From: a virus
Strand: one strand, 5' to 3'
DNA length: 34,443 nt
IMG/VR virus record: IMGVR_UViG_3300035114_000028
Location: 1-34,443 of that record
Within the stretch, counting starts at the first letter, position 1; the number at the start of each line of letters is the position of its first letter. Below the pieces are notes generated by a model that saw only the letters and a list, made by a program, of their open reading frames with translations, did no database searches and was not told where the DNA came from. The position numbers were made by a program, and so were the translations under genes. Positions 6,629 to 14,233 of this stretch are shown in pieces.

Positions 6629-9600
6629 CGGACGTGCTCCCGAGCGCCGGGGATCCCGAGCATTTCCTCTTCGCCGAGCTGCTCCAGGAAGCCGCCCCGC
6701 GCCTTGCGCTTCCGGGTCTCGATCTCGGGCACCTTGAAGACGCCGTCGACGCCGAGCCCGCCCCAGCCCGCCTGCTGCTCCAACATCTCGGCAGTGGTGC
6801 GGGGCTTCTTCTGGTCAAGGATGCGGGCCGCCCGCTGGACATCGGGTGGAATCGTCATGCCCCGCTCGATCGAGCCGAAGAACTGCGAGGGGTCCTCGCG
6901 CAGGGTCCGTGCGGCGGTGAGCGGTTCCTCGAAGAATGGCACCTGCTCTGCCACGCCCCAAGCGGCGTTCCCAAGCCCAGCGGCGAGCGTCGTCGCTCGG
7001 AACAGCGACGCCCCGATCTGGAGCGCCTCAACGGCGGGATGATGCAGGAGCATGTGCGGGACCGTGACGCCCGCGATGCGGACCTCGCCCGGCGGAAGCT
7101 CGCTCTCCCGACGGTGCTTCCCCGGCTCGTAGTAGCCGCCCGCCTCGACGACGCCGGTGGCCCCCAGGGCGATCAACCCCGCCCCCAGGGAGCCCTTCTT
7201 CAACTGGCGCATGATCTGCTCAGCTTCGGCCGCCGGCAGCTTGTCGAGCCCGTCGCGCACTGCGGCGCCGAGCCGGGCCATCCCCTTGGGGAGCCCCAGG
7301 GCGTAGTCGGTCACCTCCAGGGCGTAGTTCGTCGGCACCTTGACGATGGGCATGAGGACGCGGCCGGCCGTCTTCCCGCCCTTCGCCACCAGCGACTCGC
7401 CGGGCTCGCTCGCCAGGGCCTTATTGAAGGCGCGCACGGCCGCGTTGTCGCCCATGAAGATGTCCCGCGTGGCGTACTCCCAGGCGCGGGCCTTCATCTC
7501 CTCCTGGGCGACCGGATTCAGCAGCATGTCGGCCTCGCCGCGACCGAGGTACCACTGCGCCTGCTTTTCCATCGCGTACTGGTAGCCGGCAACGCGGGCG
7601 GGCCCCTTGAGGGCGGTGTGCACTCTGCCGGGGTACTCCATCCAGGAGGGGACCCTCTCGCCGTAGCCCGCGTGGCTCTTGAAGGCCAGCTCCATCGGGG
7701 TCTCGCGGCCGGCGAGGCCCGCCTTCATCTCCGCCCGTGCCTGCTCGCCGAAGAAGGCCCCGTAGCTCTTGGCGATGGCCGACATCGAGCCGCCGCCCTC
7801 GATCGGCGCCTTGGCGGCGACCTTCGAGACCCCCGGGAGCTTCGAGAGGCCGGCCCCGATGAACTCCTCGATCGGCTTGAAGACCAGTGCCCGCTCTGAA
7901 GCGGCAGCAGCGATCTTCTGGAGGGTCGCAGTCCCGGTCAGCTTCAGGAACCGGCCCCACCCAGCGGTCCAGTCCATTCCCTTCTCCAGGGCGCCCCGGT
8001 TCGCCATCTCTCGCCGGCGGATGATCGTGTCCGCTTGGCGCTGGAGGCCGCGGACTTGGCCTCGGGCTGCGAGTAACTCGGCGTCGGCGGCAACAGGGGC
8101 GCGACCCTTGGGGATGAACTCTCCGGTGGCGATCTGCTGCTGCAATTCCGCGATGCGGGTGGCTACTCGCTTCTTGGCCCCGCCGAGGCGCTCGGGCTCC
8201 AGCATCGGACCGCGCCCCGAGCCAGGGTTTACCAGATCGACTTCCCAGCGCGCCACCTCGCCCTCCAAGAGCTTTCGCGTATCCGGGTCCAGGTTCGGTG
8301 CCTGGAGCCGCTCCTTGGCGTTGGCGAGGGCGGCCCGGACGCGCGACTCCCGGCTCACGAGGACGCCCTGCTCCTCAAGGGTCTTCTCTAGCTTGGCCCG
8401 CAGGGCCTCTGTTTCGGGCGACGTGACGCGCGGCCGGCGGCTCGGGAGGACGCCGCGCTCGGCCCGTTGCAGGCGCGTCTCCAGCGCGGCCTTGACGCGG
8501 GCGAGCCGCTGCTGATCCGTGGCGGCCGGCTTCAGCCGGAGATCTTCGGTCACCTGCTGGAGCTTCGTCCGCAACGCCGCCACCTCGGGGGATGGTGCAG
8601 CATGGGGCGCCGCGGCCGAGAGGCCCTCGCCCGCGTAAATGTCGTCGAGCTTGTTGAGCAGCTTCGCTTGCGACCGGAGGCGCGCATACTCCTTGACCGC
8701 CTCGCTCTGCGCGGCCTTCTGCGCTTTGGGGCCGGCGCCAGCGATGACATCGCGGATGTCCCGGGGCTCCAGATCGGCCAAGTAGGGCTTCGTCTCCTGA
8801 TAGATCCCGTCCACGAGGTCGGCCACGCTGGTCGTCCCGGCCTGCACTCGGTTCTTCGCCATCTTGGCGATCAAGCCGGCCAACTCAGGGTCGAGACCGG
8901 CCCGCGGCGTTGCGGCTCGCTTCGCGAAGGCTTGGGAGAGGGTCGAATATTCCGCGTCGAGATCCTGCCTGGAGGCCGCGCGCTTGCCGCTCCGACCGGC
9001 CTTGGCCGCGGCGCCCTGCTCCGACCGGATCACCCGCAGCGCCTCCAGCTCCTGGGCGCGCTCTTCGGCGGCGGTCGCGCGAGCCTGAGCCAGCTCCAGC
9101 TGCGCCGAGATCTCGGTCAGCTTCTGGCGGATGGGCTCGGGCGCCTCGACTCCTTCGTTCGCCACCCGGTAGCGCTGCGTCAGGTGCAGCGGCGAGTAAT
9201 CCTCAGCGATGAGCTTTTGACGAGCACGCAGCGCGCGGCCCGACTCGGAGCCGCCAAGGTCCAGCGCGCGATCGTTCAAGTCCTTCGCCTGCTCGATCGA
9301 CTGCCGACGGATCCGGGCAAGCGCCAGGGCCTCCTGGTCACCGCTCTGGAGCGCCGCCTCCTCGGCGGCGAGAGCCCCCTTGTGGTCGAGCGTCATCTGC
9401 ATCCGGTCGTGGAGGAGGAGGTCGTTTTCCACGTCGGAGATCGGGCGCGGCTTCGCGGTCAGGTGCTGGGCGAGCGTCCGCGGCGCCTCCGGGTCCTGCT
9501 CGAAGATGGTCTTCGCCTCAGCCCAGGTCGCGCTGTCCTTCTTGGCAAGGTTCTCGATCTCGGGGAGCCCCTCCGCGAGCCTCTCGGCCCGCGTGACGGC

Positions 9601-12165
9601 GTGCTTGGTGCCGGTCGTGAGGCCCGGAGGAGGCGGCTCCATCCCAGGGAGCGGCTCGCTCTCTGTAGGCGGCTCCGGAAGGCGGCGCGGGCCGAGGGCC
9701 GGCTCCGGGCGCTGGATGGTCGGCGCGAGCGGCTCCTCCTGACCCAGGAAGAGGCCCTCGCGGACGATGGGCCGCGGGGCAGGGGACGGAGCCTGGCCCA
9801 GCTCCGCCTCGACAGCGGAAGAGGCCGGCGGGGGCTCCGCGAGGGCGAAGAGGCTGGCTTGGCCGGGATCCTCGGCGAGCGCCTCGCGCAGGAGGTCGAG
9901 CTTGGACGGTGCGGCTCGCCCCCCGAAGAGGCCGGCCTGCTCGGGGTGGCCCACGCCCTCGGCGAGGCTCGCGTAGCGGTCGAGGATTCCCGCCACCCGC
10001 GCGCTGCTGCGACCGTTGGCGTCGAAGATCGCGAGGAGCGCCCGGGACTCGGGGGTCAGTTCGGAGCCGAAGAGCCCGCCCTGGGCGAGGTAGTCGGGGA
10101 CCTTGGTCCCCTCCTGCCGCAGGGCCGAAAGCTTGCGCAGGGCGGCGCCGATGTCGTCGGAGATGTCGAGCGGGTGAAGCCGGCCGGCCGCCACGTCTTC
10201 CCGCAGGCGGGCGAAGCGGGGAGCCTCGCGGAATAGGGCGTTGCCGACGCCGCGGACGTTCGAGTCGGCGTGCTCGACGAGCTGGGCGACCGCGTCGGCG
10301 TCGCCGTAGGCTCGCGCGAGCACCGCGTTCTGAAGCCGGCGGTGGCCCTCGGCCGAGAGGAGCCCCCTGGCGTCGTACATCGCCCCCACCTCGGTCGTCG
10401 GGACCTGCTGGGTGAAGGCGCGCACGAAGTCGCGATTCGCCTGGAAGTTGACCTCGCCACTCTCGGGGATGCGCAGGGAGTCGAGCATCGCGGGCGTGAT
10501 GCGTTGGGCGTCCGCCGCAGCCTGCTCGGTCGCGCTCATCCGGGCCAGTGGCGCCTCGTTGGCCTCCGCGGCGAAGGCGGCGCGGTCAACGGGCGTCCGC
10601 CGCACCCTGACCAGCACCGGCTCTCGGCGGGCAGCTACCTCGACCGGGTCGACCCCGAAGCGCGGCGCGTTCGCCTCCAGCCAGCCCCGGTACCGGTCGG
10701 CGCTCTCGCCGCCCCGGCGGTAGGCGCGCTGGAGAGCGATTGACCGGGCATTGCCCGACTCCACGATCCCGTCCGGGCCGACGATCGGAGCCCCGGTACT
10801 CGCGTGAGGGCTCTTCCCCAGCAGCTCAGGGTTCAACTGCCGTTCGATCCGGTCCACCTGGGCTTCGGACGCCACCCGGGAGCGGTCCCGCGGCTGAAGC
10901 TCGGCAGGATAGTCAGGCCGCGGGCGCATCGCCACGTCGTGGGAGGTCACGAGGTCGGAGGCGTCGCGCACCTCGTAGTCGAAATCGATGGCGGTGCCGC
11001 GCTCGGTAACCGCGCGGCGAGGAACGGGCGGGAAATCGCGCTGTGCGCCCCCAGGCGCCCCGATCTCCGCAGGAGGTGGTGGAGGTGGCGCTGGCTCCGA
11101 AGCCCGCGCAGGGGCCGCCTGGCGTGGCAAGGCGGGGCCTTCAGGCTGTCCGCCCCCTTCCCCCAGGATTTCGTCCAGCGAGGGACGCCCCGCTGGCGGC
11201 GCGAAGTGGCCGGACCCGAGGTCGTGGGCGTAGCGCTCGGTCGCGACCTCCGTAGCGCGGTCGCCAGCCTCGACCGCCTGCGCCTGGATGTCGGCAAGCT
11301 CCGCCGGGGAGGGCTTGGCTTCGTGGAGGCGTGCCAGGGCCGCGTCCACGCTGGCGCGCATTTCGGGGTTGGCCCGGCGCTCGGCGACCTTGACGGCGGG
11401 AGCGGCGAGAGGCTCGACGACCGCGTCTGCCAATTTGGCACCCACGCGGTGGGCCGCTGCGGCACCCTCGCCGAGGGGAAGGAAGGCCCCGAGCCCGAGG
11501 GCGATCGTGTCGGCGGCGGCAACCGTCTCGGGGGCGCCACGTGAGGCGCGGAGCCGCTCGGTCGCCGCATCGGCTTGGCGCCGAATGTCCTCCCGCCCCG
11601 CCTTGAGGTCGAAGAAGCCGCCCGGCTTGCCGATCGTCGGATACTCCGTCGGCACCCGGGACGGACTCTCGCCTCCAGGTCCGAGCCCAGGGTTGATGAG
11701 ATCCTGCCAGGCGTTGTAAGCCTTGGCGCCGACCTCTGGAATGGAGACGATCCAGTCGGCGGCTCCAGTGACGAAGCGGTTGCCGAGGGCGGCGGCGCGG
11801 TCGAGGGGGCCCTCCTCAGGCTCCGCCCCCAGCCCAGGCTCGGCGCCGGGAATAGGCTTCGGCTGGCCGGTCTTCGTGTCGAGGATCCCCACGTAGCGGT
11901 TCGGATGGTCGTCCGCCTTGAAAGTGCTCGGCCAGTGGCCTGTCGCGGGGTCCGGCTCGGCACCAGCGCGGAAGGCGGCGCGGTAGTCGTAGTGATGGCG
12001 CGGATCGTCCGGGTTCGGGTCCAGGTTCAGGCGCTTCGCGCGCTCTGCGTACCAGGCCCGGAAGCGCGCCTCTTCGTCGCTCGCGGCGGAGACGCCATAC
12101 CGGGACTGCCAGCCGGGCGTCGGTTCGGCGGCGGAGCTCCCGAGGTAGCGATCCGTCCAGCTCAC
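6625..12165 (-). CDS. Giant internal-virion / polyvalent-type protein, 1846 aa
   Basis: This is the largest gene of the window. Residues ~34-95 carry FRAWYAERAKRLNLDPNP, YDYRAAFRAG and GHWPSTFK, an N-terminal signature common in large phage structural or ejection proteins. Residues ~395-525 match a DdrB-like ParB domain (SHDVAMRPRPDYP, LQPRDRSR, GPDGIVESGNARSIALQRAY), typical of polyvalent proteins that phages inject with their DNA. It is followed by a helical region with EGHRRLQNAVLARAYG. Pro-rich linkers lie at ~320-385 and ~730-850, and long Ala/Glu/Arg coiled coils fill ~860-1420. The last ~430 residues contain hydrophobic stretches (GLIALGATGVVEAGG, near 1660) that may insert in membranes. 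The GTG start overlaps the upstream stop (GTGA). The virion role is inferred from size, position and domains; no lysozyme or polymerase domain was recognised. Confidence 0.93.
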   Translation of the reverse strand: MSWTDRYLGSSAAEPTPGWQSRYGVSAASDEEARFRAWYAERAKRLNLDPNPDDPRHHYDYRAAFRAGAEPDPATGHWPSTFKADDHPNRYVGILDTKTGQPKPIPGAEPGLGAEPEEGPLDRAAALGNRFVTGAADWIVSIPEVGAKAYNAWQDLINPGLGPGGESPSRVPTEYPTIGKPGGFFDLKAGREDIRRQADAATERLRASRGAPETVAAADTIALGLGAFLPLGEGAAAAHRVGAKLADAVVEPLAAPAVKVAERRANPEMRASVDAALARLHEAKPSPAELADIQAQAVEAGDRATEVATERYAHDLGSGHFAPPAGRPSLDEILGEGGGQPEGPALPRQAAPARASEPAPPPPPPAEIGAPGGAQRDFPPVPRRAVTERGTAIDFDYEVRDASDLVTSHDVAMRPRPDYPAELQPRDRSRVASEAQVDRIERQLNPELLGKSPHASTGAPIVGPDGIVESGNARSIALQRAYRRGGESADRYRGWLEANAPRFGVDPVEVAARREPVLVRVRRTPVDRAAFAAEANEAPLARMSATEQAAADAQRITPAMLDSLRIPESGEVNFQANRDFVRAFTQQVPTTEVGAMYDARGLLSAEGHRRLQNAVLARAYGDADAVAQLVEHADSNVRGVGNALFREAPRFARLREDVAAGRLHPLDISDDIGAALRKLSALRQEGTKVPDYLAQGGLFGSELTPESRALLAIFDANGRSSARVAGILDRYASLAEGVGHPEQAGLFGGRAAPSKLDLLREALAEDPGQASLFALAEPPPASSAVEAELGQAPSPAPRPIVREGLFLGQEEPLAPTIQRPEPALGPRRLPEPPTESEPLPGMEPPPPGLTTGTKHAVTRAERLAEGLPEIENLAKKDSATWAEAKTIFEQDPEAPRTLAQHLTAKPRPISDVENDLLLHDRMQMTLDHKGALAAEEAALQSGDQEALALARIRRQSIEQAKDLNDRALDLGGSESGRALRARQKLIAEDYSPLHLTQRYRVANEGVEAPEPIRQKLTEISAQLELAQARATAAEERAQELEALRVIRSEQGAAAKAGRSGKRAASRQDLDAEYSTLSQAFAKRAATPRAGLDPELAGLIAKMAKNRVQAGTTSVADLVDGIYQETKPYLADLEPRDIRDVIAGAGPKAQKAAQSEAVKEYARLRSQAKLLNKLDDIYAGEGLSAAAPHAAPSPEVAALRTKLQQVTEDLRLKPAATDQQRLARVKAALETRLQRAERGVLPSRRPRVTSPETEALRAKLEKTLEEQGVLVSRESRVRAALANAKERLQAPNLDPDTRKLLEGEVARWEVDLVNPGSGRGPMLEPERLGGAKKRVATRIAELQQQIATGEFIPKGRAPVAADAELLAARGQVRGLQRQADTIIRRREMANRGALEKGMDWTAGWGRFLKLTGTATLQKIAAAASERALVFKPIEEFIGAGLSKLPGVSKVAAKAPIEGGGSMSAIAKSYGAFFGEQARAEMKAGLAGRETPMELAFKSHAGYGERVPSWMEYPGRVHTALKGPARVAGYQYAMEKQAQWYLGRGEADMLLNPVAQEEMKARAWEYATRDIFMGDNAAVRAFNKALASEPGESLVAKGGKTAGRVLMPIVKVPTNYALEVTDYALGLPKGMARLGAAVRDGLDKLPAAEAEQIMRQLKKGSLGAGLIALGATGVVEAGGYYEPGKHRRESELPPGEVRIAGVTVPHMLLHHPAVEALQIGASLFRATTLAAGLGNAAWGVAEQVPFFEEPLTAARTLREDPSQFFGSIERGMTIPPDVQRAARILDQKKPRTTAEMLEQQAGWGGLGVDGVFKVPEIETRKRKARGGFLEQLGEEEMLGIPGAREHVR

Positions 12166-13949
12166 GGGGGCACCGGCCTCCAGCTATCGCGCTGGCGAAT
12201 TCCGAGCACGATCTTGCCGAGCGGCGCGCCGTTTCGGAGTTGCCCGAGCGTCCAGTTGAGCAGGTCGCCCTCGAGGGGTCCGAACTTGGCCTCGATCGCC
12301 TCCAGTTGCTGTCGGGCGCGGCTGTCCAGCGGCGGCTCAAGGTCGGGGGAGCGGTACCCAGGTGGCGCATTCCGCGCGGCATTGACTGCGGTCTCGAAGT
12401 GCGAGCCCTCGAGCTGACCTTTTTCCGCCAGCGAGACGACGCCGTCGCGCATGAAATCAAGGCGGCGCCCATACTCATCATCAAGGCGCAAGGGCTTGCC
12501 CGCCCCCTTGGCGGCCCGCAGCAGCGCATCGGCCTCGTCCGGGGACTTGCCGCCGGCGCGCACCAGGACCGTCCGAGCGGCCTCTTCGGCGCTCTCGCCA
12601 GGGACGCCAAACTTGGCGCGCTGCTTCGGGTCGGACAAGTCCCGCAGCATCTGCCCGACATCGTGGATCTCCAATGGGTCGAGCTTCCCGGGCGCAGCGC
12701 TCCGGGTTGATGGCGCCGCCGTTGGCGTTGGGCGCTGAGGGGCAGCCTTCGCAGCCGGCGACTTGGGCTCCGCCGCCTTCTTGGGCGTCGACGGCGCGTA
12801 ACTGCCAGCAGGGAAGCCCATCGCGGCAGCGGCGAGGCCCGCAGATGACGGCGCTGGAGGCGGGGCCGCCTTCTTTGTCGACGGCGCTGGAGCGCCCGGA
12901 GCCGGCAGATGCCCCTCCTCGTGGAGCTCGACCGGGAAGGCGCCGAGCTGCGGCCGGTTCTTGTCCTGCACGTAGCGCTGCCCGTCGATCGTGAAGTAGG
13001 TGTACTCGCCGACGCTCTGCGGCTGACCGTCCAGGGGGGCGAAGCTGCCGTGCGGGTGTTCCTTGTCGGGCGGCGCGAGCCAGCCCCAGGTTTCGCCCAC
13101 TTTGCCGATCTTTCCAGCGACGCCGCCGGCGCGCGTGGACTCGTGCTTGTCGCGGATCGACTCCACCAGCTCTGTGCGGGCCGCAATGCGATCGAGCGGC
13201 TCGTACTGCGGCGGCTCCCAGAGGACGCCCTTGTCGCGCTGGGCGACGCGCTTCGCTGTCTCGGCCTCGGCGTCGATGCGCGCTTTCTCCTCCAGGCGGG
13301 CCTTCTCGCCCTCGTCCCAAGCCTTCTGATCGTTCAGCCGCTTGGTCTCGGCCTCCAGCTCGGCCCGGATCCGCTCCCCGACCGCGAATGCGTCCGGGTT
13401 GTAGCCCTTGGCCCTGGCGGCGTCGCGCATCGGCCGCTCGGCGTCGAGCTTCGTCAGCTCTGCCATCGAGCCCGCGCGAGCGGCGGTCTCGGCCCGCTGA
13501 GCAAAGGGGCTGTCCGGGGCTTCCCCCTCGGTCACCCGCTGGTACATGCCGTAGAGAGCCGACGCCTCCTGCTGGTGCTTCGCCTCGGCCGACGCTGCCG
13601 CCCGCTGTTCGTTCTCCGCCTGCCACTGCGCTTCCTGCCGTGCATTGGCGCCGGCGAGGGCACGGTCCTGCGCCGCCTGGATGTCGCCGATCCCGGCCAC
13701 GGCCCCTCGGCGATCCCCGGAGAGGTTGGCGCCGAGAGCCGCGAGGCCCGCCCAGAGCGATTCCTGCTGCGCCTGGCGCCGATCCGGCCCCTGAAGGTCG
13801 CGGAGGTTCGTCACCGGGGCGGGGCGGGGGGCGGGAGCCGCTGCGGGCTCGCCGAGAGCGCCTACCAGGTCCTCCAGGGTGAGCTGCGACAGCCGGCGCG
13901 GCGCAGGGGCGCGGTAGGAGGCACCGAAGCCTCCGAGCCCCCAGGCCAT
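12162..13949 (-). CDS. Coiled-coil internal virion protein candidate, 595 aa
   Basis: No enzyme motif is visible. Residues ~55-90 (LWAGLAALGANLSGD and following) form an Ala/Gly-rich helix. Residues ~95-270 are charged helices with coiled-coil character, ~335-430 are a Pro/Ala/Lys-rich low-complexity linker, and ~430-595 form a further helical domain. This design, small hydrophobic N-terminus plus long helices and linkers, resembles DNA-ejection proteins of podoviruses. It lies just upstream of the 1846-aa protein, with a GTGA overlap. The ATG has an AGGAGG ribosome-binding site. Its upstream region is shared with the divergent plus-strand island. Confidence 0.85.
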   Translation of the reverse strand: MAWGLGGFGASYRAPAPRRLSQLTLEDLVGALGEPAAAPAPRPAPVTNLRDLQGPDRRQAQQESLWAGLAALGANLSGDRRGAVAGIGDIQAAQDRALAGANARQEAQWQAENEQRAAASAEAKHQQEASALYGMYQRVTEGEAPDSPFAQRAETAARAGSMAELTKLDAERPMRDAARAKGYNPDAFAVGERIRAELEAETKRLNDQKAWDEGEKARLEEKARIDAEAETAKRVAQRDKGVLWEPPQYEPLDRIAARTELVESIRDKHESTRAGGVAGKIGKVGETWGWLAPPDKEHPHGSFAPLDGQPQSVGEYTYFTIDGQRYVQDKNRPQLGAFPVELHEEGHLPAPGAPAPSTKKAAPPPAPSSAGLAAAAMGFPAGSYAPSTPKKAAEPKSPAAKAAPQRPTPTAAPSTRSAAPGKLDPLEIHDVGQMLRDLSDPKQRAKFGVPGESAEEAARTVLVRAGGKSPDEADALLRAAKGAGKPLRLDDEYGRRLDFMRDGVVSLAEKGQLEGSHFETAVNAARNAPPGYRSPDLEPPLDSRARQQLEAIEAKFGPLEGDLLNWTLGQLRNGAPLGKIVLGIRQRDSWRPVPP

Positions 13950-14098
13950 CAGGCAGCCCTCCTGTGGTAGACTTCTCGCGTCGGGACCCGGAAGTCCAAC
14001 GACGAAACAGGCTCATCCTCCCGGCTCCTCGCGCAAGGCCACGCCTCCTTCCGGGTCCCGTGGCTGCCGAGGACCGGGAGGGTGTTTACGGAGGAGAC
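13950..14098. promoter_or_regulatory. Divergent control region with 13-bp inverted repeat
   Basis: This 149-bp gap separates the divergent starts at 13949 (minus) and 14099 (plus). It contains an exact 13-bp inverted repeat, CGGGACCCGGAAG (13982-13994) and CTTCCGGGTCCCG (14048-14060), 53 bp apart. Each arm itself includes a near-palindrome, CGGG-A-CCCG or CGGG-T-CCCG. A weak -10-like TAGACT preceded by TG lies at 13968-13973 on the plus strand, without a convincing -35. The repeat could be a pair of operator sites or, as RNA, a long leader hairpin in front of the 44-aa gene. Both readings are inference. Confidence 0.6.
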
Positions 14099-14233
14099 AT
14101 GGATCATCCCGCGATTACGCCCGCCGCGGACGGGGCGCGAGTTACGGTACCCCGAGACCTGTTGGACAGCGCCGGGACCGAAGACCACTACGTCCTGCGC
14201 GTGGTCGGTATCCTGGCGAGAGGGGAGGGGTAG
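14099..14233 (+). CDS. Small hypothetical protein, 44 aa
   Basis: The ATG at 14099 is preceded by GGAGG, a strong site. The short product has a strand-helix-strand pattern with the stretch GARVTVPRDLLDSAG, which resembles the DNA-binding swapped-hairpin start of AbrB/MazE-like antitoxins, but it is too short to assign. It is the first gene of the two-gene plus-strand island, and its TAG directly abuts the next ATG. If it is a regulator, the inverted repeat just upstream would be the natural target; that is a guess. Confidence 0.65.
   Translation: MDHPAITPAADGARVTVPRDLLDSAGTEDHYVLRVVGILARGEG

Noticed and set aside
8467-10236. 589-codon plus-strand frame inside the giant virion gene
   Set aside because: Leu/Arg/Gly-rich shadow of the coiled-coil region; the 1846-aa minus-strand gene is far more protein-like.
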